Shown here: piece after piece, positions 31,425 to 41,425 of the stretch
Numbering within the stretch: position 1 is the first letter of the stretch
Layout: the number at the start of each line of letters is the position of its first letter
Source: Deltaproteobacteria bacterium
GTDB taxonomy: Bacteria > Desulfobacterota > GWC2-55-46
NCBI GenBank assembly: GCA_016234935.1
Contig: JACRNL010000004.1
Coordinates: 1-64,000 of the forward strand
Reading direction: 5' to 3'
DNA length: 64,000 bases
Notes under the pieces: model-generated
What the model was told of the DNA's origin: nothing
The model's input: only the letters and a program-made list of their open reading frames with translations
Database searches by the model: none
Position numbers and translations under genes: made by a program

Positions 31425-31655
31425 ATGAAAAACACCGAACTTGAACATGAAGTCAATGAATTCCGGGAAAAGGTTGCAAGGGTCTCAGACGCCGGCAACG
31501 CCGAGAGGCTTTTTAACGAAGGCGGCGATATTCTTAAGAAATTCATACTTGGCAAAGAGGTAAATACCCTCCTCTACGAGGAGTTTGCCGATCTCCGCTA
31601 CATAGTCTACAACAAGAAAAAGCGCGCCGCGTCCGGCAGAAAGGCCGGCAGCTGA
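31425..31655 (+). CDS. Small conserved-looking protein of unknown function between perR-like gene and peroxiredoxin
   Basis: GGAGATTAATTTTATG start; 76 aa. Confidence 0.6.
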   Translation: MKNTELEHEVNEFREKVARVSDAGNAERLFNEGGDILKKFILGKEVNTLLYEEFADLRYIVYNKKKRAASGRKAGS

Positions 31656-31749
31656 ATTTTTATGCCGAGCGCGCGTCAATCGTCAGGTCATACTGACCAG
31701 AAAAAGTTTATTTTGAATAATCCGATAAAAATGGAGGGAGAAAACAACA

Positions 31750-32343
31750 ATGAGTGAAGCAATCGTTCAAAAAGAGGCGCCGGAGTTCACGGCGCAGGCG
31801 GTCATGCATGATGGAAGCATAAAGGATCTGAAGCTCTCGGATTACAGGGGGAAATACGTCGTGCTGTTCTTCTATCCCCTTGACTTCACATTTGTCTGCC
31901 CGACGGAGATAATTTCCCTTAGCGACAGGCTGGGCGAGTTCACCAAAAGAGACGCGGCCGTCATAGGCGTGTCTGTTGACAGCCACTTTTCACACATCGC
32001 GTGGAGGAACACCTCCAGGAAAAAGGGCGGCATCGGCGACATAAGCTACCCCCTAGTGTCGGACCTTGACAAATCCATCAGCAGACAATACGGCGTCCTT
32101 ATTGAAAAGCCGGGCATAGCCTTAAGGGGTCTTTTCATAATAGACAAGGCCGGAAAGCTCCGCCACATTACCATCAACGACCTGCCGCTGGGCAGAAACG
32201 TGGATGAAATGCTCAGGACGCTCGACGCCATACAGTTCAATGAAAAGAACGGCGAGGTCTGCCCCATGAACTGGAAAAAGGGAGACTCGGGCATGAAGCC
32301 GACACAGGACGGTCTGAAAGACTACGCTGAGAAGCATTTTTAA
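31750..32343 (+). CDS. Peroxiredoxin, AhpC/2-Cys type
   Basis: [34 protein letters not shown]. Confidence 0.95.
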   Translation: MSEAIVQKEAPEFTAQAVMHDGSIKDLKLSDYRGKYVVLFFYPLDFTFVCPTEIISLSDRLGEFTKRDAAVIGVSVDSHFSHIAWRNTSRKKGGIGDISYPLVSDLDKSISRQYGVLIEKPGIALRGLFIIDKAGKLRHITINDLPLGRNVDEMLRTLDAIQFNEKNGEVCPMNWKKGDSGMKPTQDGLKDYAEKHF

Positions 32344-32510
32344 GGGAATCGCAGGGGCGGGCGCTAAACCCGCCTTTGTATGTTAGACAGCGCCCTATTG
32401 CGTAATTTTTAAATCTTTTTTTCTCCTATCCCCTCGCGGGAGAGGAAATATGGAAGTGTTCATCGACCCGCCCTTCCGGCAACCGCGAATCGTACCGATA
32501 AGGAGGCATT

Positions 32511-33464
32511 GTGAAAAATGATGTCGCCGTCCATAAAAATGTAATAAACATGCTCAAAGCCTCCCGTTTGAACGACGAAGAACCGGGCGGATTGGATGCG
32601 CGCAGGGAAAGCGCCGATAACGGCTGCCATGCCCATGCAAACGACGCGGTAAGCGTCTACTTCAGCAACATAAAAAGGTTCCCGCTCCTTTCCGCAAAGG
32701 AGGAGATAGGTCTGTCCAGGAAGATACGCTCCGGAGATGCCGGGGCGAGACGCAAGATGATCGAATCGAACCTGCGTCTTGTGGTAAGCATGGCAAAGCG
32801 CTCCATAAACAAGGGTCTGCCGCTGGCCGACCTCATCGAGGAGGGCAATATCGGCCTGATAAAGGCCGTGGAGCGCTTCCAGACCTCCAAGGGCTGCCGC
32901 TTCTCCACATACGCGAGCTACTGGATAAAACAGGCGGTTGACAGGGCCGTAATGAACCAGGCGTCCACCGTGAGGCTTCCCATACACGTGACAAACGACC
33001 TGTCAAAAATCACGCGCGCCATGCGCGAGCTTGAAAGGACGCAGGGCAGAGAGCCGAGCATACCGGAGATAGCCGGCAAGACGGGGCTCTCCGGCAGGTA
33101 CGTCAAAAAGCTCCACGCCATAAACAGGAAGACCTGTTCGCTGGAGTCCGCCCCTAACGACAACAGCGACAAGCCGCTCATGGAACGGCTTGCGGACGAG
33201 GCCTCCCCCTCCCCGCTGGAGGCCTTTGACAGGGAGACGCGGACAAGGATGGTCAGGCAGTGGACCATCATGCTCAGCGATACCGAGCGCGACATCATCT
33301 CCAAGAGGTTCGGCCTTGACGGCGATGAACCGGAAACCCTTGAAAACATCGGAGCGCGCTTCGGCATCACAAGGGAACGCGTCAGACAGATAGAACTTAA
33401 GGCAATATACAGGCTGAGGAAGATAGTCGAAGCGGCGCACATCCAATTTTCAGACGTCGTTTGA
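32511..33464 (+). CDS. Group 2 sigma-70 factor (RpoD/RpoS family)
   Basis: SNLRLVVSMAKRSINKGLPLADLIEEGNIGLIKAVERFQ, FSTYASYWIKQAVDRA, RFGITRERVRQIE. Confidence 0.93.
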   Translation: MKNDVAVHKNVINMLKASRLNDEEPGGLDARRESADNGCHAHANDAVSVYFSNIKRFPLLSAKEEIGLSRKIRSGDAGARRKMIESNLRLVVSMAKRSINKGLPLADLIEEGNIGLIKAVERFQTSKGCRFSTYASYWIKQAVDRAVMNQASTVRLPIHVTNDLSKITRAMRELERTQGREPSIPEIAGKTGLSGRYVKKLHAINRKTCSLESAPNDNSDKPLMERLADEASPSPLEAFDRETRTRMVRQWTIMLSDTERDIISKRFGLDGDEPETLENIGARFGITRERVRQIELKAIYRLRKIVEAAHIQFSDVV

Positions 33465-33467
33465 TTA

Positions 33468-33513
33468 AAAACGGCCTTTTGGGGAATTTTAACTCCCCCG
33501 GAAGGCCGTTTTC
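33468..33513. terminator. Bidirectional terminator
   Basis: AAAACGGCCTTTTGGGG...CCCCCGGAAGGCCGTTTT. Confidence 0.8.
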
Positions 33514-33715
33514 AATCGCCCCGCACCGGCCCGGCAGGGACGGGTTTAGAACCCGCTTTTTTGCCCCCTTACCAGTCAAATCCAACCCCCCTTTTTACGG
33601 CCATTTTCTCTTGACTCAGGCTTATAAATACGCTAATGTCTAATATTCTGAATTCCGGCGCGTTAACTTATGGATTTAACGGCGAAAATGTCAGTATGCC
33701 GCAGCGACGAAGATT

Positions 33716-35245
33716 ATGATAATTTTTAAGGGGCCTGACGTGGAACAGAAGATATTAGAACAAAAAACTGTGGAACAGAGGAGCGGGGAGTTCGAGCAGA
33801 GGCTGGAAAAACTTAAAGGTTTAAGGGCAGCCGGCGTCGAGCCTTACCCCAACGACTTCAAGCCGGGCACGACCGCCGGCGCGGTCTCAGGGGAGTTCTC
33901 CTCCCTTTCAAAGGAAGAGCTTGCGGCAAACCCAAGGACTGTTTCCGTCGCCGGCAGGATAATGGCGCACCGCGACTTCGGCAAAGCATCCTTCGTGCGC
34001 ATACAGGACAGGAGCGGCTCCATACAGGCGTATATTAAAAAAGACATCCTCGGAGACGCCGCCTTCAACGTATTCAGGCTCTGCGACGTGGGCGACATTA
34101 TCGGCGTCGAGGGGCCGCTCTTCAGGACGCGCACGGATGAGCTGACCATCGAAGCAAAAAATCTGCGCCTTCTATCAAAAGGCCTCAGCCCCCTGCCGGA
34201 GAAGTGGCACGGCCTCAAGGACGTTGAGGCGAGATACCGCCAGAGGTACCTTGACCTGATGGTCAACCCGGAGGTCAAAGACGTTTTCCTGAAACGTTCC
34301 CGGATAGTCCGCTTCATTCGCGAATTTCTCGTCTCAAGGGATTACATAGAAGTCGAGACGCCCATGCTCCATCCCATAGCCGGCGGGGCGGCGGCAAAGC
34401 CCTTTAAGACCCGCCACAACGCCCTTGACATGGACATGTACATGCGCATCGCGCCTGAACTCTACCTTAAACGGCTTATAGTCGCGGGCCTTGAGCGCGT
34501 CTTCGAGATAAACAGGAACTTCAGGAACGAAGGCGTCTCCACGCAGCACAACCCGGAGTTCACGATGCTCGAGTTCTACGAGGCATACGCCACGTTCGAA
34601 GACCTCATTAACCTAACCGAAGAGATGATAAGCAAACTCGTCCTTGAACTCTGCGGCTCCATGAAGATTGCATATCAGAGAACAGAAATTGACTTCACGC
34701 CCCCCTGGACGCGGATAAGCGTCAAGGACGCCATCCTGAAATATTCAAACGCAAGCGGGGATATCTTCACAAACAAGGAAAAGGCAATGCAGTTTGCCCA
34801 AGGTCTCGGCCTTCAGATACCCAAGGAGTTGAGCCACGGCAAGGTCATCACGGAGATATTCGAAAAAACGGCCGAGCACATGTTCATCCAGCCGACCTTC
34901 TGCACGCACTACCCGATAGAGGTCTCCCCCCTTGCGAGAAAGAACGCGCAAAACCCGGAGATAGTTGACAGGTTCGAGCTTCTCGTCATGGGCAAGGAAA
35001 TAGCCAACGCATTCTCCGAGCTTAACGACCCTGTTGACCAGAAGGAACGGTTTTTGAAGCAGCAGGAAGAAAGGGCGCACGGCGACCTTGAGGCCCACGA
35101 GATGGACGAAGACTACGTCCGCGCCCTTGAATACGGCATGCCGCCAACGGCGGGCCAGGGTATCGGCATAGACCGCCTTGTGATGCTGTTAACGGATTCG
35201 CCGTCAATACGCGACGTAATCCTCTTCCCTGCGTTAAGGAGATAA
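33716..35245 (+). CDS. lysS: Lysyl-tRNA synthetase, class II
   Basis: RYRQRYLDLMVNPEVKDVF, FKTRHNALDMDMYMRIAPELYLKRL, GIGIDRLVMLLTDSPSIRDVILFP. Confidence 0.96.
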   Translation: MIIFKGPDVEQKILEQKTVEQRSGEFEQRLEKLKGLRAAGVEPYPNDFKPGTTAGAVSGEFSSLSKEELAANPRTVSVAGRIMAHRDFGKASFVRIQDRSGSIQAYIKKDILGDAAFNVFRLCDVGDIIGVEGPLFRTRTDELTIEAKNLRLLSKGLSPLPEKWHGLKDVEARYRQRYLDLMVNPEVKDVFLKRSRIVRFIREFLVSRDYIEVETPMLHPIAGGAAAKPFKTRHNALDMDMYMRIAPELYLKRLIVAGLERVFEINRNFRNEGVSTQHNPEFTMLEFYEAYATFEDLINLTEEMISKLVLELCGSMKIAYQRTEIDFTPPWTRISVKDAILKYSNASGDIFTNKEKAMQFAQGLGLQIPKELSHGKVITEIFEKTAEHMFIQPTFCTHYPIEVSPLARKNAQNPEIVDRFELLVMGKEIANAFSELNDPVDQKERFLKQQEERAHGDLEAHEMDEDYVRALEYGMPPTAGQGIGIDRLVMLLTDSPSIRDVILFPALRR

Positions 35246-35362
35246 TCAGTTTCTGTCATCCCCGAATGCCTCTGTCGTGGATCTGGTTTTAATTTATCAA
35301 AACAGATTCCCGATTAAAACCTCCTCCGCTTAAAACACGCGGGGGCAGGCGGGAATGACAAT

Positions 35363-36655
35363 ATGGAAAAACCTTTAAAAAACATGTCTTACGAACTTTT
35401 CATAGGTCTCAGATATCTGCGCGCGAAAAGGAAGCAGACCTTCATCTCCGTGATAAGCCTTATTTCCGTCCTCGGCATCACGGTGGGGGTCACCGCCCTT
35501 ATCATCGTCCTTTCGGTCATGACCGGTTTTGAGGACACGATGAAGGAGAAGATACTCGGCGTTAACGCGCACGTGGTCGTGGTGAGCTTCGGCGGCGGGG
35601 TCGCGAACTACGACAAAGTGACGGATAACGTCAAGACCGTCAAAGGCGTGGTCGGCGCAAGCCCTTTTACGTATAATCAGGCGATGATCTCATCCGGCGC
35701 AAGCGTGACCGGCGCCGTGATACGCGGCCTTGACACAAAGACGGCCGGCACGGTGACCATCCTGCCTGAGCGCGTGAAGCAGGGCTCACTGGACGGCGTA
35801 AACGTCCCGTTAGGCGGAGGCGCGGGCGCGAAGGGAGAGCTTCCGGGGATAGTCCTCGGCAATGAACTTTCCCGCAACATCAGCGCGCACGTGGGCGACA
35901 CGGTAAACGTCATATCTCCCCTTGGAACCATGACCCCGGCCGGGCCGGTCCCAAGGCTGGCCGCCTTCAAGGTGACAGGCATCTTCGAAATAGGCATGTA
36001 CGAGTACGACTCCAACATCGCCTTCATTTCCGTCCCGAACGCGCAAAAGTTCTTCCGCCTCGGCGACACCGTCACGGGCGTGGAGGTTAAGATAGCCGAC
36101 ATCTATCAGGCTGACCAAACGGCAAACGCAATCATGGAAAAGCTCGGAGGCCGTTACTGGACGCGCACGTGGATGGAGATGAACCGGAACCTCTTCTCGG
36201 CGCTAAAGCTTGAAAAGGTGGCCATGTTCATCATACTGACGCTTATAATTCTTGTAGCCGCCCTGAACATCATAAGCACGCTGATAATGGTCGTCATGGA
36301 AAAGAACAAAGACATCGCCATACTTAAGAGCCTGGGCGCGACAAGGGCGGGCATCATGAAGATATTCATGATCGAAGGCATCGTCATAGGCGTGGTCGGA
36401 ACGTTCAGCGGCGCGGCAATCGGCATTGCGGCGGCGCTTAACCTTGAGAGAGTCGTCGGCCTGATAGAAAGGATCTTTCACTTCAAGGTGCTGCCTCCGT
36501 CCATATATTACATTGACAGGCTGCCCTCAAAAGTCGAGCCTATGGTCGTGGCGGTAATAATCATAATATCCCTGGGCATAAGCTTTCTCGCGACTATTTA
36601 TCCTTCATGGCAGGCATCCCGGCTTCACCCGGCGGAAAGCCTGCGCTATGAATAA
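35363..36655 (+). CDS. Lipoprotein-releasing ABC transporter permease LolC/LolE
   Basis: FIGLRYLRAKRKQTFISVISLISVLGITVGV; C-terminal ATIYPSWQASRLHPAESLRYE. Confidence 0.95.
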   Translation: MEKPLKNMSYELFIGLRYLRAKRKQTFISVISLISVLGITVGVTALIIVLSVMTGFEDTMKEKILGVNAHVVVVSFGGGVANYDKVTDNVKTVKGVVGASPFTYNQAMISSGASVTGAVIRGLDTKTAGTVTILPERVKQGSLDGVNVPLGGGAGAKGELPGIVLGNELSRNISAHVGDTVNVISPLGTMTPAGPVPRLAAFKVTGIFEIGMYEYDSNIAFISVPNAQKFFRLGDTVTGVEVKIADIYQADQTANAIMEKLGGRYWTRTWMEMNRNLFSALKLEKVAMFIILTLIILVAALNIISTLIMVVMEKNKDIAILKSLGATRAGIMKIFMIEGIVIGVVGTFSGAAIGIAAALNLERVVGLIERIFHFKVLPPSIYYIDRLPSKVEPMVVAVIIIISLGISFLATIYPSWQASRLHPAESLRYE

Positions 36656-36661
36656 CGGCAT

Positions 36662-37897
36662 ATGAGCAACGTTAACCCGCAAACAGCCGTAGCCGCAAAG
36701 GACAAGGCCGAAGACCTTTTTGTAAAAGGACGGTTAAGGGAGGCCTTTGAGACCTACGAGCAGGTGAAGGCATACGGAGAAAAGGACCCCCGCATATTCA
36801 TCCGCATGGGCGACATCGCGCGCAAGCAGGGCAACGCCTCGGTGGCGGTGGACTGCTACAGGGACGCGGTAAAGACATTCGTAAAACAGGGCTTCCTCAT
36901 AAAGGCCATTGCCGTCTGCAAGCTCATCATCAGCATAGACCCCTCGCAGGAGGATATCCAGAAGAAGCTGGCTGAGCTGGCCGCCAAGGGCGCCGCTCCG
37001 ATGATAACCCCTGCCCATGCGGCAGCGCTAAAATCGGAGGCAGGGGCAGGTTCTAAACCTGCCCCTGTAGAGCTAAAGAGGCTTCCCAAGGTGCCGCTCT
37101 TTTCGGACTTCAACGAGGAGGAGTTCCATGCCATCGTCAGGATCGTAAAAGCCCGTGATATCGCCGCGGGCGACTATCTTTTTCGCGAGGGCGACAGCGG
37201 GGACTCCTTGTTTTTCATCTCCGAGGGAGACGTCGAGGTGATCGGGCGCGCGAAGGACGGCCATGAGATTTCTTTCGCGCGCCTCAGGGAAGGCGACGTG
37301 TTCGGAGAGTTCGGCTTTTTCTCCGACGCAGTGAGGCTCACCGGCATAAAGGCGGCGAGCCGCACATCGGTTCTCGAGCTTACAAAAAAAGACCTGGATG
37401 AAATAATACAACATCATAAAAGGGTCGGCGAAATACTCATAAACTTCTACAAGGAACGGGTCGTTGACAGGCTTATGGCTTTGTCCGACGTATTCCAGCC
37501 GCTTTCCGCTCTCGACAGGAAGGAGATTTTAAAGCGCCTGTCCATCGTAAGCTGCCAAAAAGGCAGCATTATAGCAAGGGAAGGCGAACCCGGCGACACC
37601 ATGTACCTCATAAAATCGGGAAGCATCGCAGTGTCGGTCAAGGGCAAGGCCGGACAGGAGACCAAACTCGCGGAAATGAAAGAAGGCGACTTCTTCGGAG
37701 AGATCGCCCTAGCCACGAACAAGCCCCGCATGGCTACGATAACGGCCCTTACGGACGTGAGCCTTGTTGAATTCTCAAGACCGCTCATAAAGGACATCCT
37801 CGGCAAATACCCGGCGGTAAAGTCCATACTGGAGCGCGTAATCAAGGAGCGCGCCTCCGCCGTGATAACTGCGAGGGAGAGCGGGGCGCTCACATAA
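36662..37897 (+). CDS. TPR-like N-terminus plus two cyclic-nucleotide-binding (CNB/CAP-ED) domains
   Basis: Two CNB cores: GDYLFREGDSGDSLFFISEGDVEV...GDVFGEFGFFSDAVRLT and GSIIAREGEPGDTMYLIKSGSIAVSV...GDFFGEIALATNKPRMATI. Confidence 0.88.
   Translation: MSNVNPQTAVAAKDKAEDLFVKGRLREAFETYEQVKAYGEKDPRIFIRMGDIARKQGNASVAVDCYRDAVKTFVKQGFLIKAIAVCKLIISIDPSQEDIQKKLAELAAKGAAPMITPAHAAALKSEAGAGSKPAPVELKRLPKVPLFSDFNEEEFHAIVRIVKARDIAAGDYLFREGDSGDSLFFISEGDVEVIGRAKDGHEISFARLREGDVFGEFGFFSDAVRLTGIKAASRTSVLELTKKDLDEIIQHHKRVGEILINFYKERVVDRLMALSDVFQPLSALDRKEILKRLSIVSCQKGSIIAREGEPGDTMYLIKSGSIAVSVKGKAGQETKLAEMKEGDFFGEIALATNKPRMATITALTDVSLVEFSRPLIKDILGKYPAVKSILERVIKERASAVITARESGALT
37041..37067. repeat. REP-like palindrome inside CDS: CAGGGGCAGGTT-CTA-AACCTGCCCCTG
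   Basis: 12-bp perfect arms; related palindromes near 16829, 32349 and 33538. Confidence 0.8.
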
Positions 37898-37951
37898 TCT
37901 CCCCCTTTAGAAAAGGGGGTTGAACCCCTTCAAGGGGCCGGGGGGATTTGA

Positions 37952-38635
37952 ATGGACTTTATAATACTTAAAGACCTCCGCAAGACCTACGGCAACGCCA
38001 AAAAAAAGGTCGACGTCCTGCAGGGCATAAACCTGACGGTAAAAAGGGGCGAGACCGTGGCGGTGCTTGGCGCGTCCGGCGTGGGCAAGTCAACGATGCT
38101 CAATATCATCGGCGCTCTCGACAGGCCGACGAGCGGTGACGTTTTCTTCGGGGGCGAGCCTCTTTCGCGCCTTGACGACAAAAGGCTTGCGGCCTTCAGG
38201 AACAGATTCATAGGTTTTGTATTCCAGTTTCACCACCTCCTGCCGGAGTTCACGGCGCTTGAAAACGTCATGCTTCCCGCCCTTATCGGCGGGATGGATC
38301 CCGGCGCGGCGCGCTCTCGCGCCCAGGAGCTCCTCGGCGAAGTCGGCCTCGGGGAAAGGCTCGACCACAAGCCCGGAGAGCTGTCGGGCGGCGAGCAGCA
38401 GAGAGCGGCAATCGTGCGGGCCATCATACAGGATCCGCAGCTGATCCTGGCGGATGAGCCAACCGGCAACCTGGACACGCGGACTGCCGACGAGGTCTTT
38501 GAAGTGCTTATGTCTCTGAACAAAAAGAAAAACACGACGATGATAATCGTAACGCATAATGAACGGCTGGCCGCAAGGATGTCCAGACGCATAAAAATGG
38601 TTGACGGCTGCATAGTCGAGCATGGACAGGATTAG
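37952..38635 (+). CDS. lolD: Lipoprotein-releasing system ATP-binding protein LolD
   Basis: [47 protein letters not shown]. Confidence 0.95.
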   Translation: MDFIILKDLRKTYGNAKKKVDVLQGINLTVKRGETVAVLGASGVGKSTMLNIIGALDRPTSGDVFFGGEPLSRLDDKRLAAFRNRFIGFVFQFHHLLPEFTALENVMLPALIGGMDPGAARSRAQELLGEVGLGERLDHKPGELSGGEQQRAAIVRAIIQDPQLILADEPTGNLDTRTADEVFEVLMSLNKKKNTTMIIVTHNERLAARMSRRIKMVDGCIVEHGQD

Positions 38636-38644
38636 AACCTGCCC

Positions 38645-41386
38645 ATGCGGGATTTGCGGACCGGCCATCGGATTGGCCATAGCGAAAGAAAAGGGGCGCT
38701 TCATAGATTGAGGTTTATTTACCGCTGTTTGGCAATCATAGCATTTCTGACGGCATTTCCATTCGCGGCTCGCGCAGAGCAGACGCATCTAAAGGTGCTT
38801 ATGCTGCCTTTTGACATGCACAGCAAAGAGGACATCTCCTCCGTCAGAAAGGCCGTAATGGAGCTGCTCGCCTCCGAGCTTCACAGGCGCGGCGTTGAGA
38901 TAACCGGCATACCGGCCCTCAAGGAGCTGATGCTGAAGGAGGGCGTAAAAAAGTTCGACGACGCCTCGGCCTTCAGGATAGCCGCTTTAGCGCCGTCGGA
39001 TTATGCCGTCTCCGGCTCCGTCACGCGCATAGGCCGGCACACGAACGTTGATTTCCGCATACTCGATATCGCGGACAGGAGCGTCGTGGCCTTCTATTTC
39101 AAGTCGGCAGGGTCTGACGCCGAATTGATGCAGAGGCTTAAAGAGGCGGTCCCGTCCATGCAGGAAAAGATGTCCGCCGGCCTCAAGGCGCGCCCCTCCG
39201 TGAAATCGGGCATAATAGACGGCATAATGATAGCCGGCAACAGGCGGGTCGACACCGCGGCGATAATGAAAAAACTTGCGTCAAAGGCCGGCGAGCCCTT
39301 TTCGCCCGACAACGTCAAGGATGACCTGCGCGCGGTCTACGCCACCGGTTTTTTCGAGGACGTCTCGGCTGACCTTACGGACAGCGCCTCCGGCAAGGTG
39401 CTCACCTTCATCGTCAAGGAGATGCCCTTCGTCAAGAAGATAGCGCTCAGCGGCAACTCCGCGTTGAAGGAGGACAGGATCCGCGAGGCGCTTACCTTAA
39501 AGGAAAACACCGCCCTCGACAGCGTGTCGCTCGGCGAAAACGCGGCGAAAATAAAGGGGCTTTACGCCGAGGAGGGCTTTTATCTGGCCAGGATCACCCT
39601 TGAGATATCCTCCGACGGCGTTGAGGCCACCGTCACCTTCAAGATAGACGAGGGCCCGGAGGTAAGGGTAAAGCGCGTTACGTTCATAGGGAACAGACGC
39701 TTCTCAAAAGACAGCCTTCTCGGCCTGATGAAGACCTCCGAGGTCGGCTGGTGGTCGTTCGTGACGCAGTCGGGCAAGTTCAGCGAGTTCATATTCCAGA
39801 ACGACCTCGCATCCATTTTGAGCGAATACTATGACAACGGCTATGTCACCGCGGACATAACAGACCACCGGGTGCTCCTCAGCGAGGACAAGAAGTGGTT
39901 TTACATAACCGTCGCGCTCAGCGAGGGCGAGCAGTACCGGATAGGCAACATAGACATAAAGGGCGACTTCCTCACGACGAAGGCCGACCTCTTTGAAAAG
40001 TTGAAGATAAAAAAGGGCGAGATATTCAGCAGGGCGAAGCTCTCCAGGGACATCGAGGCCGTCTCCGACGTCTACGGGGACAAGGGATACGCCTACGCTG
40101 ACATAAGGCCGCAGACGAGCCTCGATCCTAAGGAAAAGACCATTGACATAACGATCGACATCCGCAAAAACGAGCTGGTTTACGTTGAGAGGATCGATAT
40201 GACCGGCAACGTCCGCACGCGCGACAAGGTCTTGAGAAGAGAGCTCGAACTGGAAGAAGGAAAGCTTTTCTCCTCCACCGACGCAAAGCTCAGCAGGAAC
40301 AACCTCAAGCGGCTCGGCTACTTCGAGGACGTGTCGATAAACCAGACCAGAGGAAGCGCCGACGACAAGATGAAGGTGGACATCAATGTGAAGGAAAGGC
40401 CGACGGGCTCCATCTCGGTAGGAATGGGCTACTCGTCGGTAGACAAGCTCATAGGCACGGCGTCCATCTCTCAGAGCAACTTCATGGGCACCGGCATAAG
40501 GCTCGATCTGACCGGAACGCTCTCCGCGAGCAGTTCGCGCTACTCCCTCGGCGTCACCGAGCCGTGGCTTTTCGACAAGCCCATCTCCGCCGGCTTTGAC
40601 GTCTACAACGCGGACAAGACATATCCCGACTTCAACCAAAGGACTACCGGCTTTGACGTCAGGCTGGGCTTCCCGATAACCAAGAGATACACGCGGGGCT
40701 TTATCACCTACAGGCTGGAAGACGTGCATATCTCCAAAGTGGCGGACACGGCTTCGAGCCTCATCAAGAAACAGCTCGGCGCATCCACGATGAGCAGCAT
40801 CAAGGGCGCCATCAGGCGCGACACGCGGGACGACGCCTTCTTCCCGCGCGAAGGCTCCGTGCAGATAGCCTCCGCGGAATTTGCCGGCGGCCCGCTCGGC
40901 GGGACGAACTACTTCATCAAATACGAAGGCGACGCCGTAAAATACCTCCCCGTCTCATGGGGAGACACGGCGTTTTCCGTGCACGGCGGCGCCGGCTACG
41001 TGCAGAGCTACGGCGGCAAGACATCGCCGGTGTATGAAAGGTACTACCTTGGCGGCATAAATTCGGTGCGCGGCTTCAAAACAAGGTCGCTGGGCCCCAA
41101 AGACGCGATTACCCGCGACCTTGTCGGCGGCGACACGATGATCGTCTTTAACGGAGAGTTCCTCTTCCCCATTTCAAAGCAGAGCCTGCGCGGGGTAGTC
41201 TTCTACGACGCGGGCAACGCATTCAGGGGGGCCATCAGACTTGATCAGCTCAGGACCGCTGCGGGCTTTGGCGTAAGGTGGTATTCGCCGATAGGGCCTC
41301 TAAGGCTTGAGCTCGGCTTCAACCTCGATCCCAAGCCGGGCGAGGCCAAGCAGCAGTTCGACTTCACCATTGGCACGCTTTTTTAA
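38645..41386 (+). CDS. bamA: Outer membrane assembly factor BamA with extra N-terminal domain before POTRA repeats
   Basis: POTRA repeats, C-terminal barrel, RYYLGGINSVRGF lid/VRGF motif; ~150-aa non-POTRA N-terminus. Confidence 0.95.
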   Translation: MRDLRTGHRIGHSERKGALHRLRFIYRCLAIIAFLTAFPFAARAEQTHLKVLMLPFDMHSKEDISSVRKAVMELLASELHRRGVEITGIPALKELMLKEGVKKFDDASAFRIAALAPSDYAVSGSVTRIGRHTNVDFRILDIADRSVVAFYFKSAGSDAELMQRLKEAVPSMQEKMSAGLKARPSVKSGIIDGIMIAGNRRVDTAAIMKKLASKAGEPFSPDNVKDDLRAVYATGFFEDVSADLTDSASGKVLTFIVKEMPFVKKIALSGNSALKEDRIREALTLKENTALDSVSLGENAAKIKGLYAEEGFYLARITLEISSDGVEATVTFKIDEGPEVRVKRVTFIGNRRFSKDSLLGLMKTSEVGWWSFVTQSGKFSEFIFQNDLASILSEYYDNGYVTADITDHRVLLSEDKKWFYITVALSEGEQYRIGNIDIKGDFLTTKADLFEKLKIKKGEIFSRAKLSRDIEAVSDVYGDKGYAYADIRPQTSLDPKEKTIDITIDIRKNELVYVERIDMTGNVRTRDKVLRRELELEEGKLFSSTDAKLSRNNLKRLGYFEDVSINQTRGSADDKMKVDINVKERPTGSISVGMGYSSVDKLIGTASISQSNFMGTGIRLDLTGTLSASSSRYSLGVTEPWLFDKPISAGFDVYNADKTYPDFNQRTTGFDVRLGFPITKRYTRGFITYRLEDVHISKVADTASSLIKKQLGASTMSSIKGAIRRDTRDDAFFPREGSVQIASAEFAGGPLGGTNYFIKYEGDAVKYLPVSWGDTAFSVHGGAGYVQSYGGKTSPVYERYYLGGINSVRGFKTRSLGPKDAITRDLVGGDTMIVFNGEFLFPISKQSLRGVVFYDAGNAFRGAIRLDQLRTAAGFGVRWYSPIGPLRLELGFNLDPKPGEAKQQFDFTIGTLF

Positions 41387-41425
41387 ACCCTTGATGCAGC
41401 CTAAATAAAAGAAAAGGAGCCATAA

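Noticed and set aside
39704-40729. 341-aa minus-strand ORF
   Set aside because: Antisense to bamA; composition is a mirror of GC-rich codon usage, no domain-like motifs
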